64,000 nt of DNA from Geobacillus vulcani PSS1 (GCF_000733845.1 NZ_JPOI01000001.1:1527501-1591500); one strand, 5' to 3'. Shown: positions 28,609 through 37,672, counted from the stretch's first letter. Notes: a model not told the origin generated them from the sequence alone. Numbers and translations are program-made.

Positions 28609-29994
28609 GTGAGGAATGTGGCGATTGGATTTCGACAACACTTGCGGCAACAATTGCATAAAGCGGCGGCCGATGCGGCGCGGCCGTTTGTCAGCTGGAC
28701 GGAACCGTGGGAGGGCCTCGACCCGCTTTCTTTTTTTCTGCTCGGTCCGTCATGCGGGTTTCGCGAACGGTTTTTTTGGTCGGACCGAAGCGGGAGCACG
28801 ATCTTCGCCGGCCTCGGCGTTGCGTATGCGATCGAAACGGAGAAGATGGGCGACCGGTTTGACGACATGGAGGCAGGACGCCGCCGATGGGAGGGCATGA
28901 CGGAGCCGTGCGGAGCCGCAGATGGGCCGCCCATCTTGTTCGGCGGGTTTTCATTTGATCCGCACCGCCCGCGCGCTGAATGGTGGCGCGGTTTTCCGGC
29001 CGGAAAGCTTGTGGCGCCGGCTGCGCTTTTGGCCGTAAGAAACGGGCGAACGACGTTGACCGTTACCGTGCCGACCGATCAAAAAGGAAGGGATTGGGAA
29101 CGGATCGGGCGGCTGCTGGATCGGCTTGACGGCTCGATGTCCGTTTCGAAGCGCCTCCCGCCTCTCATGGCGAATGAGGAGGAAGAGAAAGAACGATGGC
29201 TGGCAGCGGTCCGAGAAGCGATCGCCGCGATTCGGGCGCGGGAATTGGATAAAGTGGTGCTCGCCCGCGCCCGGCGTCTGACGTTTGCCGAGGCGGTGGA
29301 TGCAGCGGCTGTGCTTGGGCGGCTTCGCGAACAGCAGCCGTTTTCTTACCTTTTTGCCTTTGAGCAAGACGGCCGTTGTTTTCTCGGCGCCTCGCCGGAG
29401 CAGCTTGTGCAAAAGGAAGGGGAGACGTGCCGGTCGGTCTGCCTCGCTGGATCAGTGCGGCGCGGGGGCGGCCTTGAGGAAGATGAGCGTCTTGGCGCCT
29501 GGCTGCAGCAAGATCGGAAAAACCGCGAGGAGCATCAATTTGTCGTGCAAATGATTGGCCGCTTGTTTGCTTCCGTTTGTGATACGGTTGAGATGCCGCC
29601 TGCACCGCAGCTGCTCAAGCTGCCGCACATCCAGCATTTATGCACCCCGGTCATCGGCCATGGCTGTCGGGAGCGCTCAGTGCTCCGCTTAGTGGAACTG
29701 ATGCATCCGACCCCTGCGCTCGGCGGAACGCCGCGCGATCGAGCGCTGGAGGCGATCGGCGCCCTTGAGCCGCTTGACCGCGGATGGTATGCGGCGCCGA
29801 TCGGCTGGGTGGATGGCGAAGGCAATGGGGAGTGGGCGGTTGCCATTCGATCGGCCTTGCTCGTCGGGAAGGAAGCCGTGCTGTTTGCCGGTTGTGGCAT
29901 TGTCGCCGATTCCCACCCCGACAGCGAATATGAAGAGACGAACGTCAAAATGATCCCGATGTTATCGGCGTTGGGAGTGATGAACGATGGCTGA
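28609..29994 (+). CDS. menF: Isochorismate synthase
   Basis: MenF turns chorismate into isochorismate, the entry to menaquinone synthesis. The 461-residue protein ends with the chorismate-binding domain: LDKVVLARARRL, CFLGASPEQLVQ, LAGSVRRGGG, HPTPALGGTPRD and ILFAGCGIV-like AVLFAGCGIVADSHPDSEYE. The start is uncertain: GTG at 28609 is the first possible codon in frame, but the best binding site, GGAGGGGG at 28583-28590, is 18 bases away. TATAAT at 28563 may be the -10 box. The gene overlaps menD by eight bases. Confidence 0.9.
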   Translation: MRNVAIGFRQHLRQQLHKAAADAARPFVSWTEPWEGLDPLSFFLLGPSCGFRERFFWSDRSGSTIFAGLGVAYAIETEKMGDRFDDMEAGRRRWEGMTEPCGAADGPPILFGGFSFDPHRPRAEWWRGFPAGKLVAPAALLAVRNGRTTLTVTVPTDQKGRDWERIGRLLDRLDGSMSVSKRLPPLMANEEEEKERWLAAVREAIAAIRARELDKVVLARARRLTFAEAVDAAAVLGRLREQQPFSYLFAFEQDGRCFLGASPEQLVQKEGETCRSVCLAGSVRRGGGLEEDERLGAWLQQDRKNREEHQFVVQMIGRLFASVCDTVEMPPAPQLLKLPHIQHLCTPVIGHGCRERSVLRLVELMHPTPALGGTPRDRALEAIGALEPLDRGWYAAPIGWVDGEGNGEWAVAIRSALLVGKEAVLFAGCGIVADSHPDSEYEETNVKMIPMLSALGVMNDG

Positions 29995-31735
29995 TGCCTT
30001 GTCTGTTTATGTAGCGGCATTGGTGGACGGGTTGGCGCAGGCCGGGGTGGCGGAGGCAGTCATCAGCCCCGGTTCGCGCTCGACGCCGCTCGCGATGGCG
30101 ATGGCGGCCCACCCTGGCCTTCGCCTATATATGAACATCGATGAGCGCTCCGCCGCGTTTTTCGCTCTCGGCTTGGCGAAAGCGAAGCAGCGGCCGGTTG
30201 CGCTCGTATGCACGTCCGGAACGGCGGCGGCCAACTATGGGCCGGCGGTTGTCGAGGCATACTATTCGCGCGTGCCGCTCGTGGTGCTGACGGCCGACCG
30301 GCCGCATGAACTGCGCGATGTCGGAGCGCCGCAGGCGATTGATCAGTTGCACTTATACGGACGCTACGCCAAGTGGTTTGTGGACTTGGCGCTGCCGGAA
30401 GAGACGGATGACATGCTGCGCTATGTGCGGACGATGGCGGCAAGAGCCGTCCAAACGGCCGCCGGTTCGCCATGCGGGCCTGTGCATGTGAACGCGCCGT
30501 TTCGCGAGCCGCTTGTCCCGCATATCGATGAGGCGGTGTGGGAGCGGGTGCGGACAGCGTCAGGAACGCCGCAAGTATGGCGCGGCCTCCCGACGTTGCC
30601 GCCCGAAGAAGCGGCGGCGCTCGCTAGGCAGCTATCGGCGGCGGAACGCGGGCTGATCGTCTGCGGACCACTCGATCGCCCTGGATTTGCCGAGGCGGTC
30701 ACCGAGCTGGCGCGAGCGCTTGATTTTCCGATTTTGGCCGATCCGCTTTCCCAGCTGCGTGCTGGATGGCATGACAAAACGTACATCATTGACAGCTATG
30801 ACGCCATATTGCGAGAGGAAACGGCCGCTGCCAAGCTCGTTCCGGACGTCGTCCTTCGCTTTGGCGCGATGCCTGTGTCGAAACCGCTCTTTTTATGGCT
30901 CAAGCGCCATCGCGCGATTCGCCAAATTGTGGTCGACGATGGCGGCTGGCGCGATCCGACGTTGTCCGCAGACAGTTTTGTCCAGAGTGATGAACGGCTG
31001 CTTTGCCTCCAGCTTCTCGAATGGGTGAAGCCGAGGGAAAACAAAAGCGCGTGGTCGGCGATATGGCGCGAGATGAACGCGGCCACCCGCGCGGCGCTTG
31101 AGCGCCATCTGCCGGAAGAGGAATGGTTTGAAGGGAAAGTGTTCACAGAGCTTGCCGATTTGCTTCCGGCCGGAGCGGCGCTGTTTGTCGGCAACAGCAT
31201 GCCGATTCGCGATGCGGATACGTTCCTCTTTGCAACGGACAAGCCGCTTCGCATTCTCGCCAACCGCGGCGCCAACGGCATTGACGGAGTCGTCTCGAGC
31301 GCCTTGGGCGCCAGCGTTGCCGCGCCTCCGCTTGTATTGGTGATCGGTGATTTGTCATTTTACCACGATTTGAATGGCTTGTTGGCGGCGAAAATGCATT
31401 CGTTGTCGGCCACCATTGTGTTGTTGAACAACAATGGCGGCGGCATTTTCTCGTTTTTGCCGCAGGCGCGCCATAAAGGGCCGTTTGAAACGCTGTTTGG
31501 CACGCCGACCGATTTATCGTTCGCCCACGCTGTCGAGATGTACGGCGGCCGCCATACGGTGCCGCACCATTGGACGGAGTTCCGCCGCCATGTATCGGAA
31601 TCATTGTCATCAGGCGGGCTTCATGTGATTGAGGTGCGCACGTCGCGCGCGGAAAATGTCCGAATGCATCGATTGTTGTGGAGCGAGGTTGCCCGGGAAA
31701 TCGCAAAATATCTCGAATCAAGAGGAATGGCATGA
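29987..31735 (+). CDS. menD: SEPHCHC synthase (MenD)
   Basis: MenD is the thiamine-diphosphate enzyme that joins isochorismate and 2-oxoglutarate to make 2-succinyl-5-enolpyruvyl-6-hydroxy-3-cyclohexene-1-carboxylate. The 582-residue protein shows the N-terminal pyrimidine-binding block EAVISPGSRSTPLAMAMA with the conserved SRSTP, then CTSGTAAANYGPAVVEAY. The C-terminal diphosphate-binding GDLSFYHDLNGLL ... NNNGGGIFSFLPQA is the GDG-N variant of this family. It overlaps menF and, by ATGA, menH. Confidence 0.95.
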   Translation: MADALSVYVAALVDGLAQAGVAEAVISPGSRSTPLAMAMAAHPGLRLYMNIDERSAAFFALGLAKAKQRPVALVCTSGTAAANYGPAVVEAYYSRVPLVVLTADRPHELRDVGAPQAIDQLHLYGRYAKWFVDLALPEETDDMLRYVRTMAARAVQTAAGSPCGPVHVNAPFREPLVPHIDEAVWERVRTASGTPQVWRGLPTLPPEEAAALARQLSAAERGLIVCGPLDRPGFAEAVTELARALDFPILADPLSQLRAGWHDKTYIIDSYDAILREETAAAKLVPDVVLRFGAMPVSKPLFLWLKRHRAIRQIVVDDGGWRDPTLSADSFVQSDERLLCLQLLEWVKPRENKSAWSAIWREMNAATRAALERHLPEEEWFEGKVFTELADLLPAGAALFVGNSMPIRDADTFLFATDKPLRILANRGANGIDGVVSSALGASVAAPPLVLVIGDLSFYHDLNGLLAAKMHSLSATIVLLNNNGGGIFSFLPQARHKGPFETLFGTPTDLSFAHAVEMYGGRHTVPHHWTEFRRHVSESLSSGGLHVIEVRTSRAENVRMHRLLWSEVAREIAKYLESRGMA

Positions 31736-32556
31736 CCATGATGGCGAATGGGGTTCGTTACCATGTGGAACAATACGGTGAAGGAGAACCGCTTCTATTG
31801 CTTCATGGGTTTACGGGCAGCGCGGACACGTGGCGGCTGTTCGTGCCGTTTTGGCCGAACTTCCGCCTGATCGCCGTCGATTTATTGGGCCACGCACGGA
31901 CTGAGGCGCCAAAGGACATCCGGCGGTACCGGATCGAACGTGCAGCCTCCGACTTGGCAACATTGCTTGACCAACTTGGCATCGAGGAAGCGAACGTGCT
32001 CGGCTATTCGATGGGCGGCCGGCTTGCGTTGGCGTTCGCCGTTTGGCATCCGCACCGCGTCCGCCGTTTGGTGCTGGAAAGCAGTTCGCCCGGCTTGAAA
32101 ACGGAAGCGGAGCGGCGCGCACGGCGGGAAGCGGATGAAGCGTTGGCGCGCCGGATTGAACAGGATGGCATCCGTGCGTTTGTCGATTATTGGGAGCGGC
32201 TGCCGCTTTTCGCCACGCAACGGATGCTTCCGGAGCCGGTGCGGGCGGCGATTCGCCGCGAGCGGCTCCGCCATACGGCAACGGGGCTGGCCAACAGTTT
32301 GCGCGGGACGGGGACCGGCGTGCAGCCGTCGTTTTGGGAGCGGCTTGGTGAACTGGCCATGCCTGTGTTCCTTGTTTGCGGGGAGCGCGATGAGAAGTTT
32401 TGCCGCATCGCGGCCCACATGCATGAGCGGCTGCCCAACAGCGAACTTGTGTGCGTCAAAGGAACCGGGCATGCAATTCACGTGGAACGGCCCGGCATTT
32501 TTGCTAAAATAGTAAGTGAATTCATGACAAAAGGGGGAAGTGTAAATGCCGTTTGA
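31732..32556 (+). CDS. menH: SHCHC synthase (MenH), alpha/beta hydrolase fold
   Basis: MenH removes pyruvate from SEPHCHC to give SHCHC. The 274-residue protein has the alpha/beta hydrolase fold: [15 protein letters not shown] (oxyanion region), [16 protein letters not shown] with the nucleophile Ser, and the C-terminal [13 protein letters not shown] with the catalytic His. The ATG at 31732 overlaps the menD stop. It overlaps menB by 11 bases. This corresponds to ytxM of B. subtilis. Confidence 0.93.
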   Translation: MTMMANGVRYHVEQYGEGEPLLLLHGFTGSADTWRLFVPFWPNFRLIAVDLLGHARTEAPKDIRRYRIERAASDLATLLDQLGIEEANVLGYSMGGRLALAFAVWHPHRVRRLVLESSSPGLKTEAERRARREADEALARRIEQDGIRAFVDYWERLPLFATQRMLPEPVRAAIRRERLRHTATGLANSLRGTGTGVQPSFWERLGELAMPVFLVCGERDEKFCRIAAHMHERLPNSELVCVKGTGHAIHVERPGIFAKIVSEFMTKGGSVNAV

Positions 32557-33364
32557 ATGGGTAAAGCAGTACGACTATGAGGACATTATTTACGAAACGT
32601 ACAACGGCATCGCCAAAATTACGATCAACCGTCCGGAGGTACATAACGCATTTCGGCCGAAAACGGTGAATGAGATGATCGATGCGTTTACGAAAGCGCG
32701 CGACGATGCAAACATCGGCGTCATCATTTTGACCGGCGCCGGCGGCAAGGCGTTTTGCTCGGGCGGGGACCAAAAAGTGCGCGGCCATGGCGGATACGTC
32801 GGCGAGGATGAAATTCCGCGCCTCAATGTGCTTGATTTGCAGCGGCTCATCCGCGTCATTCCGAAACCGGTCATCGCGATGGTCGCCGGATATGCGATCG
32901 GCGGCGGGCATGTGCTCCATGTCGTCTGCGATTTGACGATCGCCGCGGACAACGCCATCTTCGGCCAAACCGGACCGAAAGTCGGCAGCTTTGACGGTGG
33001 CTATGGCGCCGGCTATTTGGCCCGCATCGTCGGCCATAAAAAGGCGCGGGAAATTTGGTATTTGTGCCGCCAGTATACGGCGCAAGAAGCTCTCGAGATG
33101 GGGCTTGTCAACAAAGTCGTGCCGCTTGAGCAGCTTGAGGAAGAAACAGTGAAATGGGCGCAAGAAATTTTGGAAAAAAGCCCGACGGCCATTCGCTTCT
33201 TAAAAGCGGCATTCAACGCCGACTCCGACGGTTTGGCCGGCATCCAGCAGCTCGCCGGAGACGCGACGCTTCTCTTCTACACGACCGAAGAGGCGAAGGA
33301 AGGCATGCGGGCGTTCAAAGAAAAACGGAAGCCGGACTTCAGCCAATTTCCGCGCTTTCCGTGA
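32546..33364 (+). CDS. menB: 1,4-dihydroxy-2-naphthoyl-CoA synthase
   Basis: MenB, a crotonase-fold enzyme, closes the second ring of the naphthoquinone from o-succinylbenzoyl-CoA. The 272-residue protein shows [37 protein letters not shown] (oxyanion hole), [32 protein letters not shown], and [17 protein letters not shown], all close to Bacillus MenB. AAAAGGGGGAAG precedes the ATG. The menE gene that normally follows directly is about 2 kb further on, behind a terminator and an IS110-type element. Confidence 0.96.
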   Translation: MPFEWVKQYDYEDIIYETYNGIAKITINRPEVHNAFRPKTVNEMIDAFTKARDDANIGVIILTGAGGKAFCSGGDQKVRGHGGYVGEDEIPRLNVLDLQRLIRVIPKPVIAMVAGYAIGGGHVLHVVCDLTIAADNAIFGQTGPKVGSFDGGYGAGYLARIVGHKKAREIWYLCRQYTAQEALEMGLVNKVVPLEQLEEETVKWAQEILEKSPTAIRFLKAAFNADSDGLAGIQQLAGDATLLFYTTEEAKEGMRAFKEKRKPDFSQFPRFP

Positions 33365-33372
33365 TGAGAACG

Positions 33373-33407
33373 AAAAAGCAGCTTGATGGCGCGTCAAGCT
33401 GCTTTTT
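33373..33407 (+). terminator. Terminator after menB
   Basis: AAAAAGCAGCTTGA pairs with TCAAGCTGCTTTTT around a 7-base loop. It separates menFDHB from menE, which must now have its own promoter or rely on read-through. Confidence 0.85.
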
Positions 33408-33551
33408 CCGTGAAAATCCCCACCACTGGGTGAGTGCTGTATACGCTCCTGATCCGTGTGGGTATACTGAAAATGGCCAAAGAAGGCAATAGGAAAGCAG
33501 AGGTGCCCCATTTTCGGGCATCTCGTATCATCCGGCTGCCTGTTGGCTATA

Positions 33552-34688
33552 CTAAATGAGTTGTGGTTGGCGGAACGACTCTTTGCGGGAGATCATGCAA
33601 AAGATGATCACCAACATTCGTCGAGCCGTGGCGATGAGGGCTTTTTTCTTCCCGCATCGGGCCGCCAACGACCAAAATTTTCGGGACAAGGGATGTGTCT
33701 TGGATCGAGCTGCTGACCATGCCGCCTCGCATAACGCTGATCGAAGATGGGGATTGCCTTTGGTGGTGCGCGTGCTCTTTCGCTTTCCGGCGCTTTCATG
33801 GTTGCCGGGGGACAACCCCGTCCATGAAGCCGCCCGTTCCGGCGTTTCAAAGACGCTCATGTCGGTTCCCATCTCGGCGATGATGACGGCGGCGGTTTGT
33901 TTTTTGATTCCAGGCATGGTCATCAGTAAGTCCACTTCCTCCCGATACGGCTCGAGCAGGCGGTCGATGTGCTGGTCGACTTCTTCGATGAGCCGCTCGC
34001 ATTCCTCCACGTGTTTCCACAAGAGGCGAAGGAGACAGAGCTCATGTTCGGTCAAGGTGCCCAGCAGCGAATCGTACACCGCCTGCTTTTTCGTTTTGAG
34101 CCTGCCGCGCAGGCATTGATCCAGCTCGTCCTTGTCCACGTATCCCTTCTCGAGCAGCCGGGCAAGGATGTTTCGTCCGGAAACGCCGAAGAGATCCGAG
34201 AGGACGGAGCCCAGCTTGACATTGGAAGACTCCAGCACTTTTTGAATCCGGTTTTTCTCTGAACTCAACTGTCCGACCCACTTTTTGCGCAGGCGGGTAA
34301 AATCCCGCAGTTCACGAATCGGCGCTGGGGGGACGAAACTTTTTTCAATGAGTCCATGGCGGAGCAGCTTGGCGATCCACTCGGCGTCAGAGACATCGGT
34401 TTTTCTTCCCGGGACATTTTTGATCCGCTGCGGATTGGCCAAAGTCAAGTCGACATAGCCCTCGAGGAAGGCAAAGACCGGTTTCCAATACACGCCGGTG
34501 GATTCCATGGCGACATGGGTGACCCCATGGTCTTCGAGCCACTCGAGCAGGTCGCCAAGCCCTTTCGAGAACGTTGAGAACGTTTGGATCTCCTTTTGAA
34601 TCTCCCCCTCTTCTTCCCATAGGGCACAAGCGACAATAGTTTCGGTATGAACATCCAATCCTGCGCAGCGAGGATAGATGACATCCAT
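33552..34688 (-). CDS. IS110-family transposase (DEDD/serine recombinase type)
   Basis: A 378-residue recombinase of the IS110 family. The RuvC-like DEDD set is D12 in AGLDVHTETI, E62 in AMESTGVYW, and D98 and D101 in RKTDVSDAEW. A coiled-coil middle part follows, then the Transposase_20 domain with MPGIKKQTAAVIIAEMG and the nucleophile-type serine S299 in LSPGNHESAGKRKS. Such enzymes are guided by a bridge RNA made from the element's own noncoding end. The ATG at 34688 is preceded by AGGAGG nine bases away. The gene is full length and is inserted, in reverse, between menB and menE. Confidence 0.92.
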   Translation of the reverse strand: MDVIYPRCAGLDVHTETIVACALWEEEGEIQKEIQTFSTFSKGLGDLLEWLEDHGVTHVAMESTGVYWKPVFAFLEGYVDLTLANPQRIKNVPGRKTDVSDAEWIAKLLRHGLIEKSFVPPAPIRELRDFTRLRKKWVGQLSSEKNRIQKVLESSNVKLGSVLSDLFGVSGRNILARLLEKGYVDKDELDQCLRGRLKTKKQAVYDSLLGTLTEHELCLLRLLWKHVEECERLIEEVDQHIDRLLEPYREEVDLLMTMPGIKKQTAAVIIAEMGTDMSVFETPERAASWTGLSPGNHESAGKRKSTRTTKGNPHLRSALCEAAWSAARSKTHPLSRKFWSLAARCGKKKALIATARRMLVIIFCMISRKESFRQPQLI

Positions 34689-34860
34689 GATGAAACGCCT
34701 CCTTTTCGATGATGGAGTGCGCAAACAGCGAATCCACGGGAGACATGCGGCAGTTTTCCGTTCGTCGTCACCTTTCCTCTATCACAGGAAAGGGCGGACA
34801 ATGGGTGGTGCACCCAGTGGATTCAAACACTTTTCCGTACAGGGTCTAAGCCACCATTAA
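34689..34860 (-). ncRNA. Candidate bridge RNA region of the IS110 element
   Basis: In the IS110 group proper, the bridge RNA is encoded between the left end and the recombinase start codon. The equivalent stretch here is about 170 bases, read leftward. It folds readily: CTTTCCT pairs with AGGAAAG around GTGATAG at about 34772-34792, and ACTGGGTG lies beside CACCACCC further out. These could be the stem-loop and guide loops, but neither loop nor element border was proven. The coordinates are only an outer estimate. Confidence 0.45.
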
Positions 34861-34916
34861 GCATAACGTCCTGTTGAACTGTTTGCGCCTATTCTTCATT
34901 ATGGGAAGAAAAGGGG

Positions 34917-34973
34917 GATTTTCATCCCCGGGTGGAGGGCAGATCGTGCTGCCCATGGATCTTTTCCGTGAAA
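34917..34973. repeat. Short repeat with inverted ends, copy 1
   Basis: Starts GATTTTCATCCCCGGG and ends TTTTCCGTGAAA. ATTTTCA and TGAAAAT (reading one base further) form outer inverted arms, and GGGCAG-ATCGTG-CTGCCC forms an inner hairpin. Confidence 0.75.
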
Positions 34974-34990
34974 ATGCCGAACTGACGCGA

Positions 34991-35047
34991 GATTTTCATC
35001 CCCGGGTGGAGGGCAGATCGCGCTGCCCATGGACCTTTTCTGTGAAA
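34991..35047. repeat. Short repeat with inverted ends, copy 2
   Basis: Same 57-base unit, 74 bases downstream, with three substitutions (GTG to GCG in the loop, GAT to GAC, CCG to CTG). Both copies keep the inner GGGCAG/CTGCCC hairpin. Confidence 0.75.
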
Positions 35048-35189
35048 GGGCTTTCTCTTTTTGGTTTAAAAGACCGGTGATGAAAAGAGCAGGTCGCTTC
35101 ACCGCCTTGTTTCTCCAAATGGAGAAACTTTGCGGCATCGGCTTCTCATTTCATGTGATCCGACGTCAGCTAGGGGCGATCACTGTTTT

Positions 35190-35215
35190 TCACCAACCTT
35201 CTAGAGAGCTGATGA
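35190..35215. repeat. Dispersed palindrome, copy A
   Basis: TCACCAACCTTCTAGAGAGC then TGATGA is a decayed palindrome, preceded by CTGTTTT. Its left half matches copies at 44120, 56092 and 56210. Confidence 0.6.
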
Positions 35216-35403
35216 TTTTACAGGAACCTGCGGCTCAACAAACGTGTGCGCTCCATGGGCAGCCGTTTCTATTCCTGGGTTGCGGATCGAAAAGGAGCTG
35301 ACGATTGGGCTTGTCCACGAGGCAACTCGGCCCGCTTCAGCAATGGAACGGACATTCCCACGTTGACCGCGGGCGGAAAAAGGAACGAACGGAGGGAAAA
35401 CAG

Positions 35404-36924
35404 ATGACGACGATGCCAAACTGGCTGAAGCAACGGGCATGTTTAACCCCGGAGCGGATGGCTGTAAGCGACGGCAAGCAGGAAAAGACGTTTGCCGAGC
35501 TGTATGAAGCGGCCGCAGCTTGGGCACGGCGCCTTGCGCGGGCGGGCGTCAAGGAAGGGGATGTAGTCGCGCTGCTCATGAAAAATCGCATCGAAATGGT
35601 CGAGATCATTCATGCGCTGTTTTTGCTCGGCGCCCGCGTCTTACTGCAAAACGTGCGCCTGACGCCCTATGAGCTTGGCTGGCAGCTCGACGACAGCGGG
35701 GCGCGGCTTGTCATCGCCGATGAGGAGCTGGCCGGCCGCCTCAGCGGCGACGGGCGCGTTCTTACCATAGGTGCGTTGGCTGGGTTGCCGGAAGCGGTCG
35801 CTTCCTTCAAAGAAACGTGCGATTTGGAGGAAACCGCCACGATCATGTATACGTCTGGGACGACCGGCACTCCGAAAGGCGTCTTGCAAACGTATGGCAA
35901 CCATTGGTGGAGCGCGGTCGGCTCGGTGCTCAATTTAGGCTTGCACGAGCGCGACTGTTGGCTGGCCGCTGTGCCGCTGTTTCACATCAGCGGCCTGTCG
36001 ATCGCCATGCGCAGCGTCATTTACGGCATGCCGATGCGGCTGCAAACATCATTCGACCCGAAAGAAGCGAACGAATGGATCATGCGCGGCGACGTGACGA
36101 TCATGTCAGTCGTGGCTGCCATGCTTCAGCGGATGATGGCTGAGCTCAGGGAAGCCCGCTATCCCGATACATTCCGCTGCATGCTGCTCGGCGGCGGGCC
36201 GGCGCCGCTCCCGCTGCTTGAGGCGTGCAAAGAAAAAGGCATCCCGGTGTACCAGACGTACGGGATGACGGAAACGGCATCGCAAGTCGCGACGCTCGCG
36301 CCGGAATATAGCTTGACCAAACTCGGTTCCGCCGGCAAGCCGCTGTTTCCGGCCGAGTTGCGCATTGTTAAGAATGGGCGACAAGCCGCGCCGTATGAAG
36401 AAGGGGAAATTGTGGTCAAGGGGCCGAATGTGACGAAAGGCTATTTGCACCGCCCCGAGGAGACCAAACAAGCGATCCGCGATGGCTGGCTGTACACAGG
36501 CGATATGGGTTATCTCGATGAGGATGGGTTTTTGTATGTGCTGGACCGCCGTTCCGATTTGATCATTTCCGGCGGTGAAAACGTCTATCCCGCGGAAGTT
36601 GAAGCAGTGCTGCTGTCGCATCCCGCTGTCGAGGAAGCCGGGGTGACCGGCGTCGAGGATGAAACGTGGGGACAAGTGCCATATGCGTTCGTCCGCCTGA
36701 AACACACAGCGGCGGCGGATGAGGCGGCGTTGCGGGCGTTTTGCCGCGAGCGGCTGGCGAAATATAAAGTGCCGGCCCGCATTTACTTTGTCGACGAACT
36801 GCCGCGCAACGCCGCGCAAAAACTGCTGCGCCGAGAGCTGAAAAGGCTCATTCCAAAAACGGAACAAACAGATAGCGCTGAAAACGCTTGTTCCGAAAGC
36901 GGAAAAGGCAGGGGCCTCGCCTAG
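35404..36924 (+). CDS. menE: o-Succinylbenzoate-CoA ligase
   Basis: MenE activates o-succinylbenzoate to its CoA thioester via an adenylate, just before MenB acts. The 506-residue ANL-family enzyme shows MYTSGTTGTPKGV (phosphate loop, about residues 149-161), YQTYGMTETASQVATL, WLYTGDMGYLDEDG, and the hinge RRSDLIISGGENVYPAEVE. The catalytic lysine is in RNAAQKLLRRELK. GGAGGG seven bases before the ATG at 35404 fixes the start. It is separated from the other men genes by a terminator and an IS110-type element, so its expression may be uncoupled from theirs. Confidence 0.95.
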   Translation: MTTMPNWLKQRACLTPERMAVSDGKQEKTFAELYEAAAAWARRLARAGVKEGDVVALLMKNRIEMVEIIHALFLLGARVLLQNVRLTPYELGWQLDDSGARLVIADEELAGRLSGDGRVLTIGALAGLPEAVASFKETCDLEETATIMYTSGTTGTPKGVLQTYGNHWWSAVGSVLNLGLHERDCWLAAVPLFHISGLSIAMRSVIYGMPMRLQTSFDPKEANEWIMRGDVTIMSVVAAMLQRMMAELREARYPDTFRCMLLGGGPAPLPLLEACKEKGIPVYQTYGMTETASQVATLAPEYSLTKLGSAGKPLFPAELRIVKNGRQAAPYEEGEIVVKGPNVTKGYLHRPEETKQAIRDGWLYTGDMGYLDEDGFLYVLDRRSDLIISGGENVYPAEVEAVLLSHPAVEEAGVTGVEDETWGQVPYAFVRLKHTAAADEAALRAFCRERLAKYKVPARIYFVDELPRNAAQKLLRRELKRLIPKTEQTDSAENACSESGKGRGLA

Positions 36925-36943
36925 TCGGGGTTCCTGCCTTTTT
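36903..36943 (+). terminator. Terminator of menE
   Basis: AAAAGGCAGG pairs with CCTGCCTTTTT; the menE stop codon lies in the loop. Confidence 0.75.
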
Positions 36944-37070
36944 GTCGCTGCGGCCAAACCTCGTTCACCCATCTAGGTTCAGCCACCGTGGCCCCCTGTC
37001 CTCTAATAGGCGGGCTGCCATCAAACTTCGATTCTCGCTCAATATGGCGTTGGTTCCGAAATGGAGGCCC

Positions 37071-37268
37071 TCAAACGTCATCCATCCACCCGAGTTCAGC
37101 GGCTCGACCGGCTATGAGCCGCTCAATGTCAGGCGGGAGATGGTCAAATGAGCCGAACTCATAATCCCACAAACGGACAAAGGAGTCGATGCAAGCCGGG
37201 TGGGCTCCAAAAGCGGCGCGCTTCACTTCATTTTGCAACGCCTGAATGAGGCTGGCTCGTTTGTCCAT
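37071..37268 (-). CDS. Small acidic protein, function unknown
   Basis: A 65-residue protein (starts MDKRASLIQALQNEVKR, ends LIAGRAAELGWMDDV). No family is recognised. GAGGGAG six bases before the ATG at 37268 supports the start; another ATG two codons upstream is too close to the site. It follows the DUF1540 gene with a strong hairpin between them. Predicted mostly helical, no membrane segment. Confidence 0.55.
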   Translation of the reverse strand: MDKRASLIQALQNEVKRAAFGAHPACIDSFVRLWDYEFGSFDHLPPDIERLIAGRAAELGWMDDV

Positions 37269-37280
37269 CGTCATCTCCCT

Positions 37281-37326
37281 CGAACGAGGCAAGCGCCGCC
37301 CGGTCGGCCGGGCAGCGCCTCGTTCG
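37281..37326 (-). terminator. Strong intercistronic hairpin
   Basis: CGAACGAGGC and GCCTCGTTCG form the outer arms, with CCCG and CGGG continuing inside. There is no T-run, and the binding site of the next leftward gene follows at once. It may attenuate transcription or protect the DUF1540 message rather than end it. Confidence 0.6.
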
Positions 37327-37333
37327 TCTCGCA

Positions 37334-37495
37334 TTATGCTTCGTGGGCCGGAACAAACGTTTTGCAATCTGTTTCCGTTGAATCGGCCGCCATTTTCCCT
37401 GCATGGCTGACCACGTAAATGGCTTCAGCGCTGCAGCGGTTCCCTTCCGCCCAATAACGGCAGTTGCGAACTTCGCAAAGAACATCTTTCGCCAT
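37334..37495 (-). CDS. DUF1540 domain protein
   Basis: A 53-residue cysteine-rich protein of the DUF1540 family, usually small metal-binding proteins of unknown role in Firmicutes. Cysteines are in VLCEVRNCRYWAEGNRCSAE and DCKTF, the spacing expected of the domain. AAGGGGGATGACC places the start at 37495. It is divergent from the DUF2325 gene. Confidence 0.85.
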   Translation of the reverse strand: MAKDVLCEVRNCRYWAEGNRCSAEAIYVVSHAGKMAADSTETDCKTFVPAHEA

Positions 37496-37606
37496 GGTCA
37501 TCCCCCTTGTTGTGATGAAATCGCCCGCACCTATAGTTTGGTACACGCAAAGGAATTTATGAGCGGAGGAACGGAAAAGTAGAAGTGAGAATATGTATCA
37601 TTTTAA

Positions 37607-37636
37607 TTGACATAGAAAATCATTCTCAATTAAAAT
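37607..37636 (+). promoter_or_regulatory. Promoter of the DUF2325 gene with a Fur-like box
   Basis: TTGACA at 37607-37612 and TAAAAT at 37631-37636 are 18 bases apart. In the spacer, 37614-37628 read on the minus strand is TGAGAATGATTTTCT, which matches the 7-1-7 Fur consensus at 11 of 14 defined positions. Such a site would hide the promoter when iron is plentiful. Confidence 0.65.
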
Positions 37637-37672
37637 AAGAAAAGAAAGAAGCGAGCAAAGGAGGCTTTTGTG

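Larger units (their letters stand above)
34861..35403. other. Repeat-rich noncoding gap between the IS110 element and menE
   Basis: No gene is seen in 540 bases. The stretch holds two tandem copies of a 74-base unit (34917-35064) and one copy of a palindrome found elsewhere in the window (35190-35215). The region presumably also holds the present menE promoter, which was not identified. Confidence 0.6.
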
